Shown: positions 46,289 to 56,301 of the stretch, one piece after another
Numbering within the stretch: position 1 is the first letter of the stretch
How the letters are laid out: the number at the start of each line of letters is the position of its first letter
Origin: Winogradskyella thalassocola
GTDB taxonomy: Bacteria; Bacteroidota; Bacteroidia; Flavobacteriales; Flavobacteriaceae
NCBI RefSeq assembly: GCF_900099995.1
Contig: NZ_FNCZ01000013.1
Location: 26,798 to 90,797 of the forward strand
Length of the DNA stretch: 64,000 nt
Direction: 5' to 3'
Position numbers and translations under genes: made by a program
Notes under the pieces: generated by a model
Told to the model about the DNA's origin: nothing
What the model saw: the letters and a program-made list of their open reading frames with translations, nothing else
The model's database searches: none

Positions 46289-47167
46289 TTAGTTACGACG
46301 ATCTTCTCCCCAAAGTAATTTTTTCCGAAGCGTCGCTAAGAAAGTTTCATCTAGTAATTCTACCATTTTTATTACAAAATTGGCTTTTTTAACGGTGACT
46401 GTAGTTGTATTAGAAAGTGTTACAATCCTAGAGTCTAATGACATTAAAAACTGATCTTCTCTACCGTTTACTCTAAGCGTTACCGTTGTACTATCTGGAA
46501 GAATCAACGGACGCGCACTTAAATTATGCGGTGCGATTGGGGTTAACGCAAAATTCTTAGCGTCTGGAGCAATAACTGGCCCACCACAACTTAAAGAATA
46601 TCCTGTAGACCCTGTTGGAGTTGATAAAATAAGCCCATCTGCCCAATACGATGTTAAAAACTCATCATTAAGATGGGTTTCAATCGTAATCATGGACGTG
46701 GTGTTTTTTCTACTTATGGCAATTTCATTAAGTGCAAAATGTGTATTCACAATATCCTGATGCTTTGGATCTGTTGAAACACTTAGTAATGATCGCTCAG
46801 AAATTTTATAATCTCCTTTAAAGATTTCTGTTAACGCAGATTGGATATCATCAATTTGTATGGTTGCCAAAAATCCTAAGCGACCAGTATTAATACCAAC
46901 TACTGGAATTCCTAAGTCTCCAACATAGGTAATAGCTCTTAATATCGTACCGTCACCACCAACACTAATTAATAAATCGAAACTTTTATCTAAAGCTTTA
47001 AACGCACTTATTTTAGAATTCTGTTTTATATCTATATTCTGAGTTTCTAAAAACTCATGCTCTATAAAAACTTGAGCTTGTTTTTTTAGTAGAACATCAA
47101 TTAGTTTTTCAACTGCTTTTTGAGTGGTTTCTTTTACGTAGTTCTGACCGTATATTGCTACTTTCAT
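46289..47167 (-). CDS. nadK: NAD kinase
   Basis: The protein has 292 residues. The GGDGT motif is at LISVGGDGTILRAITYVGD, followed by GINTGRLGFLATIQ, the catalytic-site stretch LSTPTGSTGYSLSCGGPVIAPD and RPLILPDSTTVTLRVNG. It phosphorylates NAD to NADP. It lies between a DUF6089 gene and a CBS-domain gene on the same strand. Confidence 0.96.
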   Translation of the reverse strand: MKVAIYGQNYVKETTQKAVEKLIDVLLKKQAQVFIEHEFLETQNIDIKQNSKISAFKALDKSFDLLISVGGDGTILRAITYVGDLGIPVVGINTGRLGFLATIQIDDIQSALTEIFKGDYKISERSLLSVSTDPKHQDIVNTHFALNEIAISRKNTTSMITIETHLNDEFLTSYWADGLILSTPTGSTGYSLSCGGPVIAPDAKNFALTPIAPHNLSARPLILPDSTTVTLRVNGREDQFLMSLDSRIVTLSNTTTVTVKKANFVIKMVELLDETFLATLRKKLLWGEDRRN

Positions 47168-47258
47168 GTGTTTTCTTTATTATTTTTCAATGGTCACATG
47201 CTGTTCGCTATTAAATATTCGTTTAAGTGATGAAATTTTGAACATGCCCGTTTCATCA

Positions 47259-47915
47259 TTACATGTTTAGGTATTTATCGAGATATTGCGAACGTTCCTT
47301 TAACGTTTCGAGATAAGAATCATCTTCATGACCAGAGACAATATTATAACTATAACGTCTAAATGATTGAATAATCTCATTAAGACTGGTATTAGTTATT
47401 TTCAAAGTGATTCTTGCTAAATCACCTTCAATTTTAGAAACAAAAGCACCCAAAAGTTTAGTGTCGTTAGACTCAACAATCTGACTGATCTCACTGAATG
47501 AATAATCATTAATACCCTTTTCAACAATTAAAATTCCACCTGGTTCCGCAAAGAATGGTGTTTCGTTAAATAGGTGTATAATATCATTTAACTCATAATA
47601 TCCAAGATACTTATTGTTCTTATCTAGTATAGGCATTATATTAGAATCATTTTGAGCAAATGCTTCTAAAACATCTAACCAAATAGTGGTTGGTCTCACA
47701 AAAAACCCTTCAATAGCATAATTACAATCATTAATGGTTATAGCTCCATCAAAACAATGTGCATCCGTTTCAGAAATACATCCCATATAAACACCATCCT
47801 TTTCAATAGGAATATGAGAATAGGTTAACTGATTAAAGAGTAATTTTAAATCACTTACTTTATCTGTTATACTTATTGGTTTTATATCGTTTATTATATA
47901 GTCTTGAAGCTCCAT
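47259..47915 (-). CDS. CBS domain-containing protein
   Basis: The protein has 218 residues. Two CBS domains (about 10-60 and 75-125; for example LTYSHIPIEKDGVYMGCISETDAHCF and NIMPILDKNNKYLGYYELNDI) are followed by an ACT-like C-terminal region (LLGAFVSKIEGDLARITLKI). CBS pairs bind adenosine nucleotides. No catalytic domain is attached, so it is probably a sensor or regulator. It is placed upstream of nadK, 91 bases apart, and diverges from pdxJ. Confidence 0.82.
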   Translation of the reverse strand: MELQDYIINDIKPISITDKVSDLKLLFNQLTYSHIPIEKDGVYMGCISETDAHCFDGAITINDCNYAIEGFFVRPTTIWLDVLEAFAQNDSNIMPILDKNNKYLGYYELNDIIHLFNETPFFAEPGGILIVEKGINDYSFSEISQIVESNDTKLLGAFVSKIEGDLARITLKITNTSLNEIIQSFRRYSYNIVSGHEDDSYLETLKERSQYLDKYLNM

Positions 47916-48005
47916 TAAACTGTATTAAATATGTTGCAAATTAATCAAAAATAACCATAAATTACACCTCCTACTTTGTATTTTTGTGATTCAAAACCTA
48001 TTACA

Positions 48006-48719
48006 ATGACAAAGTTAAGTGTTAATATAAATAAGATTGCTACGTTAAGAAATAGTCGCGGAGGCGATGTACCTAATGTAGTGCAGTTTGCAAAAGATGT
48101 ACAGCGGTTTGGTGCAGAAGGAGTCACAATTCACCCAAGACCAGACGAAAGGCATATTCGCTACCAAGATGCGTACGATTTAAAACCGGAAGTTTACACA
48201 GAATATAATATAGAAGGCAACCCTATTCCGAAGTTTGTGGATATGGTTTTAAAAATTAAACCTACACAAGTCACTTTAGTACCCGATTCAGTTGATGCTA
48301 TTACGTCTAATGCAGGTTGGGACACCTTAAAGCACAAAGATTTTTTAGTTGAAATAATTAAAGAATTTAAAGCAAACGGCATCAGAACATCCATATTTGT
48401 AGATCCAGATTTACGTCAAATCGAAGGAGCCAAAGCTACAGGGACTGACCGCATAGAATTATACACCGAAGCATTTGCGCATCAATATAGTTTAGGAAAT
48501 GAAAATGCTATTAAACCTTATATGGAATGTGCAGGCTTAGCTAACACACTACAACTTGGCATTAATGCAGGTCATGATTTATCTTTAGACAACATCGCTT
48601 TCTTTAAAGAAAATATTACAGGTTTATTAGAAGTATCTATAGGGCATGCGTTAATTGCTGAAAGCTTATATATGGGAGTTGAGAATGTTATTGGACTGTA
48701 TTTAGAAAAACTCAAATAA
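48006..48719 (+). CDS. pdxJ: Pyridoxine 5'-phosphate synthase
   Basis: The protein has 237 residues from ATG 48006. The start is supported by MTKLSVNINKIATLRNSRGG, the usual PdxJ N-terminus. Family motifs include GAEGVTIHPRPDERHIRYQD, VTLVPD, FVDPDLRQIEGAKATGTDRIELYTE and INAGHDLSLDN. It condenses 1-deoxyxylulose 5-phosphate with 3-amino-2-oxopropyl phosphate to form vitamin B6. A -7-like element TATTTTTG at 47979-47986 lies just upstream. Confidence 0.96.
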   Translation: MTKLSVNINKIATLRNSRGGDVPNVVQFAKDVQRFGAEGVTIHPRPDERHIRYQDAYDLKPEVYTEYNIEGNPIPKFVDMVLKIKPTQVTLVPDSVDAITSNAGWDTLKHKDFLVEIIKEFKANGIRTSIFVDPDLRQIEGAKATGTDRIELYTEAFAHQYSLGNENAIKPYMECAGLANTLQLGINAGHDLSLDNIAFFKENITGLLEVSIGHALIAESLYMGVENVIGLYLEKLK

Positions 48720-48836
48720 GAATTAAAAAGGTATTTCACGAAAAGGAGTAAAGAAAAACGTACTCATTTAACAATATCGGATCCAATAACCTTTATAATC
48801 CATAAAGAAATTTTACATCTACATAATCACACACAG

Positions 48837-48860
48837 CTTTGCGCCTTTGCGCCTCTGCGA
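48837..48860. repeat. Short direct repeat words (GCGCCTTT)
   Basis: CTTTGCGCCTTTGCGCCTCTGCGA repeats an 8-9 base unit three times just before the hydrolase start. It looks like one of the low-complexity intergenic words also seen elsewhere in this window. Confidence 0.4.
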
Positions 48861-48872
48861 AAAAAAAATTAT

Positions 48873-49637
48873 ATGCAACTACACTCAAACATCATAGGAG
48901 AAGGTAAACCATTCATTATCCTTCATGGTTTTTTAGGCATGGGTGACAATTGGAAAACCTTAGCTAAACATTTTTCCGAATCAAATTTTGAAGTTCATCT
49001 TGTAGATCAGCGAAATCATGGTCGCAGTTTTCATTCAGAAGAATTTGATTACGAATCAATGGCTGAAGACCTAAAACAGTATTGTGATGACAATAACTTA
49101 AAAGACATTGTTGTATTAGGGCATTCGATGGGCGGAAAAACAGCAATGCTTTTTGCTACAAAATATCCTGAACTAGTAAGTAAGCTTATTGTCGCAGATA
49201 TTTCGCCACGCTACTACCCAGTGCATCATGATGCTATTTTAGAAGGCTTAAGTAGTTTAGACTTTTCTAAAATAAAAAGTCGTGGAGAAGCTGACGACAT
49301 TCTGAGCAAGTATGTTCATGAAACTGGAACTCGACTATTTTTACTCAAAAATTTATACTGGGTAGAAAAAGGGCAATTAGGTTTACGCATGAATCTGAAC
49401 GTCTTGAAAGAAAATGTTTCAGAAGTAGGAGAAGCGCTTCCAATACATGCCACCTTTCAAAAAGACACTTTGTTTTTACGTGGAGACCGTTCAGAATATA
49501 TCGGAGAAGCAGACGAAGCTATTATTCATAGACATTTTCCAAATTCAGAAATTATTACTATTTCTAATGCAGGACATTGGTTACATGCAGAAAACCCTAT
49601 GGAGTTTTACAAAGCTGTGATGAATTTTGTATCTTAG
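48873..49637 (+). CDS. Alpha/beta hydrolase (YbfF-like esterase)
   Basis: The protein has 254 residues and no signal. It has the oxyanion region ILHGFLGMGDNWKTLAKH, the nucleophile Ser85 in LGHSMGGKTA, and the His of SNAGHWLHAENP near residue 236. The fold matches small acyl esterases such as YbfF. The substrate is unknown. It follows pdxJ after about 150 bases. Confidence 0.85.
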   Translation: MQLHSNIIGEGKPFIILHGFLGMGDNWKTLAKHFSESNFEVHLVDQRNHGRSFHSEEFDYESMAEDLKQYCDDNNLKDIVVLGHSMGGKTAMLFATKYPELVSKLIVADISPRYYPVHHDAILEGLSSLDFSKIKSRGEADDILSKYVHETGTRLFLLKNLYWVEKGQLGLRMNLNVLKENVSEVGEALPIHATFQKDTLFLRGDRSEYIGEADEAIIHRHFPNSEIITISNAGHWLHAENPMEFYKAVMNFVS

Positions 49638-49662
49638 GTAAACTTAATTAAATATTGAAATT

Positions 49663-50010
49663 ATGAATTTACTGATTAGACTTTTATTAAACGCCTTAGC
49701 TGTTTTCGTCATTGCCAACATCCTAAATGGCGTTACTGTAGATGGTTATATGGGCGCTATTATCGTTGCTATTGTGCTATCTATTTTAAACCTATTGGTA
49801 AAACCCATACTTGTCATATTAACATTACCGGCAACAATTCTCACCCTCGGACTTTTCCTTTTGGTCATTAATGCACTAATTATATTATTAGCAGACAAAC
49901 TGATAGACGGATTTGGAGTTTCGAGTTTCTGGACCGCATTACTTTTTAGCGTGCTTTTATCTATTTTACAATCGCTATTACAATCGTTCTTAAAAGAAGA
50001 TAAAAAGTAG
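49663..50010 (+). CDS. Membrane protein of the phage-holin-4-2 (PF04020) family
   Basis: The protein has 115 residues with four hydrophobic helices (LLIRLLLNALAVFVIANILNGVTVDG, AIIVAIVLSILNLLVKPILVILTLPATILTLGLFLLVINALIILLADKLIDG, and a last helix). The family name comes from phage holins, but members are widespread chromosomal proteins of unknown role. It is not evidence of a prophage here. It starts 25 bases after the hydrolase stop. Confidence 0.8.
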   Translation: MNLLIRLLLNALAVFVIANILNGVTVDGYMGAIIVAIVLSILNLLVKPILVILTLPATILTLGLFLLVINALIILLADKLIDGFGVSSFWTALLFSVLLSILQSLLQSFLKEDKK

Positions 50011-50034
50011 CTTAGCTTCAAACCTTTAAAACTA

Positions 50035-50065
50035 TTGTTGGGTTGCAAAAAATATTGTATTTTTG
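50035..50065 (+). promoter_or_regulatory. Promoter of tig
   Basis: TTGTTG (50035-50040), a 17-base spacer and TATTTTTG (50058-50065) fit the Bacteroidota consensus. The tig ATG lies 25 bases further on. This also argues against a start at 50063 inside the -7 element. Confidence 0.65.
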
Positions 50066-50089
50066 CAGCCCAATTTTAGTTTCAAAAAA

Positions 50090-51412
50090 ATGAATATTAC
50101 AAGAGAAAATATCGATGCATTAAATGCAGTTGTAAAAGTGGACATCGCTAAAGAAGATTATAGCGATAAAGTAGAGAAAATCTTAGTAGATTACCGTAAG
50201 TCTGCTAACATTCCTGGTTTTAGAAAAGGTCATGTACCAATGGGAATGGTAAAAAAGCAATATGGTAAAGCTGTATTGGTAGATGAGGTAAACAAATTAC
50301 TACAAGATGCTCTTGGAAAGTATTTAGTTGAAGAAAAATTAGATGTTTTAGGTAATCCGTTACCAAAAGCACAAGACGATTTAGATTGGGATGCTGAAGC
50401 ATTTACATTTGAATTTGAATTAGGTTTAGCACCAGAATTCGATGTAGAATTAAAAAGCAAAAAAGCAATAACACATTATAATATTGTGGCTGATGACAAA
50501 ATGATCAACGATCAGATTGAGCACATTCAAAAACAATATGGTAAAATCGTTTCTCAAAATGAAGTAACTGAAGCTTCTGAAATTACAGGAACTTTCACTA
50601 ACGAGGAAAAAGAAATCGATAATTCTACAATGCTAACTTTAGATAAATTAAAAGGAAAAACAAATCCTAAGAAATTTATCGGAGCTAAAGTTGGTGATGT
50701 AATTACTTTAAAAACTAAAGGCTTATTTAACGACGATCACGATTTAATGACGTTTTTAAAAGTATCTCACGATGATGCACATGGTTTAGATATTGAAGTG
50801 AATTTTACAATCACCGAAATTAATGACCGTGAATTAGCAGATTTAGATCAAGACTTATTTGATAAATTATTCGGAAAAGGTATTGTAACCTCTGTAACAG
50901 AATTGAAAGATAAGATCAAGGAAGATTCAGAAAAACAATTTGCACAACAAGGAGATCAGAAATTATTAAATGATGTTACTGAAAATTTAGTTGAAAATAC
51001 TAAATTCGATTTACCAGCAAGTTTCTTACAGAAATGGATGCAAAATGCAGGTGAAGAGCAAATGACTGAAGAGCAGGCTAAAGAAGAATACGAAAAATCT
51101 GAAAAAAGCATGCGTTACCAACTTATTGAGGGGAAATTAATCACTGAGCATAAATTACAAGTTCAATTCGAAGAATTGAAATCTTACTCAATGGACATGA
51201 TTAAAGGGCAGATGGCACAGTTTGGTCAAATGAATCCTTCAGATAAAGAATTAGAAGACATTGCTGCACGTATCTTAGGGAACCAAGATGAAGTAAAACG
51301 TATGTCTGAACAGTTAATGAGTCAGAAATTATTGAAATTATATAAAACTGAAGCAAACATTAAGACTAAAGACATCACTTACGATGATTTTGTAAAAGAA
51401 TTCTATAGTTAA
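50090..51412 (+). CDS. tig: Trigger factor
   Basis: From ATG 50090 (MNITRENIDALNAVVKVDI) the protein has 440 residues. The N-terminal ribosome-binding domain shows the signature IPGFRKGHVPMGMVKKQYG. A PPIase-like middle region (about 150-250) lacks several usual residues of FKBP domains, as is common in this phylum. The C-terminal chaperone arms follow. It captures nascent chains at the ribosome exit. clpP and clpX lie downstream in the conserved tig-clpP-clpX order, but a terminator separates tig. Confidence 0.93.
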   Translation: MNITRENIDALNAVVKVDIAKEDYSDKVEKILVDYRKSANIPGFRKGHVPMGMVKKQYGKAVLVDEVNKLLQDALGKYLVEEKLDVLGNPLPKAQDDLDWDAEAFTFEFELGLAPEFDVELKSKKAITHYNIVADDKMINDQIEHIQKQYGKIVSQNEVTEASEITGTFTNEEKEIDNSTMLTLDKLKGKTNPKKFIGAKVGDVITLKTKGLFNDDHDLMTFLKVSHDDAHGLDIEVNFTITEINDRELADLDQDLFDKLFGKGIVTSVTELKDKIKEDSEKQFAQQGDQKLLNDVTENLVENTKFDLPASFLQKWMQNAGEEQMTEEQAKEEYEKSEKSMRYQLIEGKLITEHKLQVQFEELKSYSMDMIKGQMAQFGQMNPSDKELEDIAARILGNQDEVKRMSEQLMSQKLLKLYKTEANIKTKDITYDDFVKEFYS

Positions 51413-51498
51413 TTTTAAAAATATTAAGGCAAAGCTTTAAAACCTTAAAATGTGGTTAACGCGAAAACGCTAACCTAAAAATTATTAGTATCTTTAAG

Positions 51499-51530
51499 GC
51501 GTAAAATGTAAAAGTTTTACGCTTTTTTTT
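51499..51530 (+). terminator. Intrinsic terminator after tig
   Basis: GCGTAAAA and TTTTACGC form an 8-bp stem with a TGTAAAAG loop and are followed by eight T. Confidence 0.85.
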
Positions 51531-51623
51531 GGAATACATTTTTCAAAAAAAGTAAATGTCACACTGAGCACAAAACAAGTGCTTTAGTCAAATCAAACAT
51601 TAATTAAAAGAATTTAAACTTAT

Positions 51624-52298
51624 ATGGATTACGGAAAAGAATTTGAAAAATTTGCAATAAAAGATCAAGGAATCAATAGTAATTACTATTCTAAGATCAT
51701 TGAAAGTATGTACCCATCTAATATGACACCGAATATTATTGAAGAACGTCAGATGAATATCGCCGTTTTTGATGTGTTTTCTCGACTAATGATGGATCGT
51801 ATTATATTTTTAGGAACTGGAGTTAATGACCAAGTTGCAAATATCATACAAGCCCAATTATTGTTTTTACAAAGTACAGATGCTAATAAAGATATTCAGA
51901 TTTATATTAATTCACCTGGAGGTTCTGTATATGCTGGATTAGGAATTTATGATACTATGCAATTTGTTAAACCAGATGTAGCTACTATTTGTACAGGTAT
52001 AGCTGCTTCAATGGCTGCTGTATTATTATGTGCTGGGACAAAAGGAAAGCGTTCTGCATTAAAGCATTCTCGTGTTATGATTCACCAAGTAAGTAGTGGT
52101 ACTCAAGGTCAATTAAGCGATATGCAAATTGCTTTAAAGGAAACCATTAGAGTAAAAGAAGAATTGTACGCAGTAATTGCACAACACTCTGGAAAATCTA
52201 TTGAGCAAGTTGAAAAAGATTCTGATAGAGATTATTGGATGCGTTCTCAAGAAGCTTTAGACTACGGAATGATTGATGAGATTTTAGAACGAAAGTAA
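51624..52298 (+). CDS. clpP: ATP-dependent Clp protease proteolytic subunit
   Basis: The protein has 224 residues. The serine protease triad is Ser129 in TGIAASMAAVLL, His154 in VMIHQVSSGT and an Asp in KDSDRDYW near residue 201-203. The INSPGGSVYAGLGIYD handle is present. ClpP forms the two-ring degradation chamber. clpX follows 73 bases downstream and supplies the unfoldase. Confidence 0.96.
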   Translation: MDYGKEFEKFAIKDQGINSNYYSKIIESMYPSNMTPNIIEERQMNIAVFDVFSRLMMDRIIFLGTGVNDQVANIIQAQLLFLQSTDANKDIQIYINSPGGSVYAGLGIYDTMQFVKPDVATICTGIAASMAAVLLCAGTKGKRSALKHSRVMIHQVSSGTQGQLSDMQIALKETIRVKEELYAVIAQHSGKSIEQVEKDSDRDYWMRSQEALDYGMIDEILERK

Positions 52299-52371
52299 TT
52301 GAATATACTTTCGACTTATAATAAAAATGTAAAATTAGATTTCTGCTTTCGCAGGAATTAAAAAATTGATA

Positions 52372-53601
52372 ATGGCAAAGGAAGAATTAGAATGTTCATT
52401 TTGTGGTAGGAAAAAGCCAGAGACCAGCTTGCTAATAGCAGGTTTGGATGCACATATCTGTGATCGTTGTATTGAACAAGCACATGGTATTGTTATAGAA
52501 GAGTCTAAACAATCTGGTAATTCAGAATTAAGCTCAGAGTTGATGCTTAAAAAACCTAAAGAAATTAAAGGCTTTTTAGACGAGTATATCATAGGACAAG
52601 AAAACACTAAACGTGTAATGTCTGTTGCGGTTTACAATCACTATAAGCGTTTGTTACAGCCACCATCTGATGATGATATTGATATACAAAAAAGTAATAT
52701 CATAATGGTTGGGCAAACAGGTACAGGGAAAACATTAATGGCAAAAACCATTTCAAAAATGTTAAATGTACCTCTAGCAATTGTTGATGCAACTGTACTC
52801 ACAGAAGCAGGTTATGTTGGTGAAGACGTAGAAAGTATTTTAACACGCTTGCTGCAAGCTGCAGACTACAATCTTGAAAAAGCACAACGTGGTATCGTTT
52901 TTATTGATGAAATTGATAAGATTGCACGTAAAAGCGATAATCCATCTATAACGAGAGATGTTTCGGGAGAAGGCGTACAACAAGCCTTGTTAAAACTTTT
53001 AGAAGGTACAGTTGTTAATGTACCGCCAAAAGGAGGTCGTAAACATCCTGATCAAAAATTTATTGAAGTAGATACCGAAAATATCTTATTCATCGCTGGT
53101 GGAGCTTTTGATGGTATTGAACGCGCCATTTCCAAACGTTTAAACATGCAAGCTATGGGATATAGCGCCATGAAAACGGATACTATAGATAAGGATAACA
53201 TATTACAATATATTATCCCTAAAGATTTAAAAGATTTTGGATTAATTCCAGAAATCATAGGGCGTTTACCTGTATTAACATATATGGATCCTTTAGATGC
53301 TAAAACATTAAGAGCCATATTAACGGAACCTAAAAATGCTATCATTAAACAATACAAAAAATTGTTTGAGATGGATGATATCACTTTTACTATTACAGAT
53401 GGAGCTTTAGATTATATTGTAGAAAAAGCTATTGAATACAAACTTGGAGCTCGTGGTTTAAGATCGCTTTGTGAAGAGATTTTAACAGAAGCTATGTTTG
53501 AGTTACCTAGTTCGGATGAAACGAAGTTAAACGTCACTAAAGCTTTTGCTGAAGATCGTTTGAATAAATCGACAATTAAAAAGTTGAAGGCTGTTTCGTA
53601 A
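52372..53601 (+). CDS. clpX: ATP-dependent Clp protease ATP-binding subunit ClpX
   Basis: From ATG 52372 the protein has 409 residues. The N-terminal zinc finger has Cys8, Cys11, Cys30 and Cys33 (CSFCGRKK ... CDRC). Walker A is GQTGTGKT and Walker B is VFIDEIDKI. The ClpP-docking loop region and the C-terminal small AAA+ domain are complete ([14 protein letters not shown]). It unfolds tagged proteins and feeds them to ClpP. Confidence 0.96.
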   Translation: MAKEELECSFCGRKKPETSLLIAGLDAHICDRCIEQAHGIVIEESKQSGNSELSSELMLKKPKEIKGFLDEYIIGQENTKRVMSVAVYNHYKRLLQPPSDDDIDIQKSNIIMVGQTGTGKTLMAKTISKMLNVPLAIVDATVLTEAGYVGEDVESILTRLLQAADYNLEKAQRGIVFIDEIDKIARKSDNPSITRDVSGEGVQQALLKLLEGTVVNVPPKGGRKHPDQKFIEVDTENILFIAGGAFDGIERAISKRLNMQAMGYSAMKTDTIDKDNILQYIIPKDLKDFGLIPEIIGRLPVLTYMDPLDAKTLRAILTEPKNAIIKQYKKLFEMDDITFTITDGALDYIVEKAIEYKLGARGLRSLCEEILTEAMFELPSSDETKLNVTKAFAEDRLNKSTIKKLKAVS

Positions 53602-53621
53602 CCTTAATTTTTACAGCATTA

Positions 53622-53658
53622 AAAAGCCACAATTTCAAAATTCGAAATTGTGGCTTTT
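53622..53658 (+). terminator. Intrinsic terminator after clpX
   Basis: AAAAGCCACAATTTC and GAAATTGTGGCTTTT form a perfect 15-bp stem with a 7-base loop. The T tract makes it work on the plus strand. Confidence 0.9.
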
Positions 53659-53920
53659 AGTTAGGGATTGATTAATTAAATATTGCACGCAATACTTTAT
53701 ATATACTTGAGGGAATTTAAAAAATGATAGCACATTTATTTACCGCTAATATATAGGCATAAATTAAAGTAAGCTCGATTTGATTTTTTTATTAGACAAA
53801 ACTTATAAGATTGTCGTTATAGTGATTGTAAGTGTTTTTATAAGCGATAAAGTGTATTGTAAATAAAAACAAATTTAATAAAGCCATTATTTAGTCTAAT
53901 CCTTATGCAATTGATTATTT
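53659..53920. other. AT-rich convergent intergenic region
   Basis: About 260 bases between the clpX terminator and the stop of the convergent GH3-type gene. I see no coding frame, hairpin or repeat of note. Confidence 0.5.
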
Positions 53921-55438
53921 TTATCGGTAATTAAGTTGCAACAACGCGTCAAGATACATTCTACTATTAGACAAACGTGGTACTTTATGTTGCCCTCCGA
54001 GTTTATTGTTTTCTTTCAACCAATCATAAAACAAGTTAGGTCTTGCACTATGAATTTTTGGTTTGTTAAGTGTCATATTATTTAGGCGTTTGGCTTCGTA
54101 ATCTGAATTTAGGGATTTCAAAGAATTATCAAACAATTCTTCAAAATAGACCATATCAACAGGAGGTCGCTTAAATTCTATGATCCACTCGTGCGCCCCC
54201 TTTTCTTTACCTTCCATAAAAATAGGAGCCGCTGTATAATCCACTATTTCAGCCGATGTATGTTCACAAACGTTTCTTAGCGCTTCCTCTGCATTTTCTA
54301 TAATTAATTCTTCACCAAAAACATTAATATGATGTTTTGTTCTGCCCGAAACCTTAATTCTATGTGGACTTAAACTTACAAATCGAATTGTATCCCCAAT
54401 TTTGTATCTCCATAAACCAGCGTTGGTCGTAATAATAACCGCGTAGTTAGTGTTGAGTTTAACATCGCTTAACGGAATCACTATTTGTTCTTCAGTACCG
54501 TATGAATCCATAGGAATAAATTCATAGAAAATACCGTAATCTAACATCAACAATAAATCACTAGAATTATTTTGATCTTGAATAGCAAAAAAGCCTTCAG
54601 ATGCATTATAAATCTCGTAATATCTAAACTTATCCGATGGTAAAATAGCCTTATACTGTTCTACATATGGATTGAAATTTACTCCACCATGAAAATAAAC
54701 TTCTAGATTTGGCCAAATATCTAAAATACTGTCTTTACCCGTTTTTTCTAAAACATTGTTTAGTAAAACCAACATCCAAGATGGTACACCAGCTAAACTA
54801 GTTACGTTTTCCTCTATAGTTTCTTCAACTATAGCCTGCATCTTAGTTTCCCAATCGCTCATTAGCGAGACACGATTACTAGGTGTACTACTAAACTCTG
54901 CCCAAAATGGCATATTATCAATTAGAATAGCACTTAAATCACCAAATACAGTTCCATTTTCTTTGTATAGTTCTTTACTACCTCCTAAGCGTAAACTTTT
55001 ACCTGTAAACAATTGCGCATCTTCATTATTATTCAAATACATACACAACAAATCTTTACTTGCCGCATAATGGCAATCTTCAAGAGATTCAAAACTTACA
55101 GGAATAAATTTGCTTTTAGCATTCGTTGTTCCGCTAGATTTGGCAAACCATTTTATAGGTCTTGGCCAAAAGATATTCTGTTCACCATTACGAGAACGTT
55201 CTATTAATGGTTGAAATTCTTCATAATTTACAATAGGAATACGTTCATTAAACTCTCTATAGGATTTAATAGAATCGAAATCATATTGTCTACCGACCTC
55301 AGTGTCCTTTGCGAGTTTTAATAAACTAAAAAGTAACTCGTTCTGTACTTCGTTAGGGTATTTTAGAAACAATTCAATTTGATGGAATCGTTTTTTCAAA
55401 AACCAAGACGCAATGGAATTTACAATAGGAATTGGCAT
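53921..55438 (-). CDS. GH3 auxin-responsive promoter family acyl-adenylating enzyme
   Basis: The protein has 505 residues. The ATP-binding signature is WFAKSSGTTNAKSKFIPVS. The C-terminal region holds TNAGLWRYKIGDTIRFV and ISGRTKHHINVFGEEL-like sequence (KVSGRTKHHINVFGEEL). Plant GH3 enzymes conjugate amino acids to hormones; bacterial relatives of this family have no settled substrate. It is not a glycoside hydrolase of family GH3, despite the name. It diverges from the DUF2797 gene. Confidence 0.85.
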   Translation of the reverse strand: MPIPIVNSIASWFLKKRFHQIELFLKYPNEVQNELLFSLLKLAKDTEVGRQYDFDSIKSYREFNERIPIVNYEEFQPLIERSRNGEQNIFWPRPIKWFAKSSGTTNAKSKFIPVSFESLEDCHYAASKDLLCMYLNNNEDAQLFTGKSLRLGGSKELYKENGTVFGDLSAILIDNMPFWAEFSSTPSNRVSLMSDWETKMQAIVEETIEENVTSLAGVPSWMLVLLNNVLEKTGKDSILDIWPNLEVYFHGGVNFNPYVEQYKAILPSDKFRYYEIYNASEGFFAIQDQNNSSDLLLMLDYGIFYEFIPMDSYGTEEQIVIPLSDVKLNTNYAVIITTNAGLWRYKIGDTIRFVSLSPHRIKVSGRTKHHINVFGEELIIENAEEALRNVCEHTSAEIVDYTAAPIFMEGKEKGAHEWIIEFKRPPVDMVYFEELFDNSLKSLNSDYEAKRLNNMTLNKPKIHSARPNLFYDWLKENNKLGGQHKVPRLSNSRMYLDALLQLNYR

Positions 55439-55490
55439 GGATTGGCTATCTTTACGCTATTAATTAATGCTAAAAATACTAAATTTCTTT

Positions 55491-56282
55491 ATGCTTTATA
55501 CAGGAGTCCTCACTAAAATGCAAACCGAGTTTTTAGAACCTATTCAGTACTATTTGGTCTTTGAGAATGACTTTATTCATGTGAATCAATTATTAAACAA
55601 AACCATTGACATAAAACTGATTGGACACCAATGTTTGAGCTGCGGATTAAACAAATCTATTTACAGACAAGGTTTTTGTAAAACCTGCTTTTTTGACAAA
55701 CCCTTTGCTGGCGATTGGATTATGAGACCTGAGTTAAGCACAGCACATTTAGGTAAAGAAGATAGAGATTTAGATTATGAAACAAAAGTGCAACTACAAC
55801 CACATATTGTGTATTTAGCCAATTCGAGCAACGTAAAAGTTGGAGTTACGAGGAAGAGTCAAGTGCCAACACGTTGGATTGATCAAGGTGCTCATGAAGC
55901 GGTTGAAATTGTTGAAGTCCCAAACCGTTATTTAGCAGGCATTACTGAAGTTGCTTTAAAAGATTATGTCGCCGATAAAACCAATTGGCGAACGATGTTA
56001 AAGAACGATATAAAAGATGAAGATTTATTAGAATGGAAACAAAAATTAAAAGCTTACATTCCTGAGGAAGCCTTACCTTATTTTATTGAAGACAACACAG
56101 AAACACACATTAAATTCCCTGTAGAACACTATCCTGAAAAGCTAAAAAGTCTGAATTTGAGTAAAACCCCTCATTATTCAGGAAAACTAATTGGTATTAA
56201 AGGTCAGTATTTAATTTTTGAAGATGATACCGTTTTTAATGTGAGATCTAATGAAGGGTCAGTTGTCGAATTGAGTATTTAA
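55491..56282 (+). CDS. DUF2797 domain-containing protein
   Basis: From ATG 55491 the protein has 263 residues (MLYTGVLTKMQTEF); an upstream ATG at 55467 would add 8 residues. A likely zinc site is formed by CLSCG and CKTC (residues about 52-73). The middle contains VGVTRKSQVPTRWIDQGAHEAVEI, reminiscent of a GIY-YIG-like fold as proposed for the family, but catalytic residues cannot be assigned. The function is unknown. It shares a short divergent region with the GH3-type gene. Confidence 0.8.
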   Translation: MLYTGVLTKMQTEFLEPIQYYLVFENDFIHVNQLLNKTIDIKLIGHQCLSCGLNKSIYRQGFCKTCFFDKPFAGDWIMRPELSTAHLGKEDRDLDYETKVQLQPHIVYLANSSNVKVGVTRKSQVPTRWIDQGAHEAVEIVEVPNRYLAGITEVALKDYVADKTNWRTMLKNDIKDEDLLEWKQKLKAYIPEEALPYFIEDNTETHIKFPVEHYPEKLKSLNLSKTPHYSGKLIGIKGQYLIFEDDTVFNVRSNEGSVVELSI

Positions 56283-56301
56283 ATGTCTTAAAACCAGCAT
56301 T

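Noticed and set aside
47976..48005. Upstream start for pdxJ
   Set aside because: It would begin inside a -7-like element, and the conserved PdxJ N-terminus begins at ATG 48006.
49663..50010. Possible prophage remnant suggested by a holin-family protein
   Set aside because: The PF04020 family is common on bacterial chromosomes. No integrase, capsid, lysin or attachment repeat is near.
50063..50089. Upstream TTG start for trigger factor
   Set aside because: It overlaps the -7 promoter element TATTTTTG, and the residues it would add do not resemble a trigger factor N-terminus.
53921..55438. GH3 glycoside hydrolase for the glucan locus
   Set aside because: The name refers to plant auxin-responsive GH3 proteins. 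The ATP-binding motif shows an acyl-adenylating enzyme, and it lies 30 kb from the locus.
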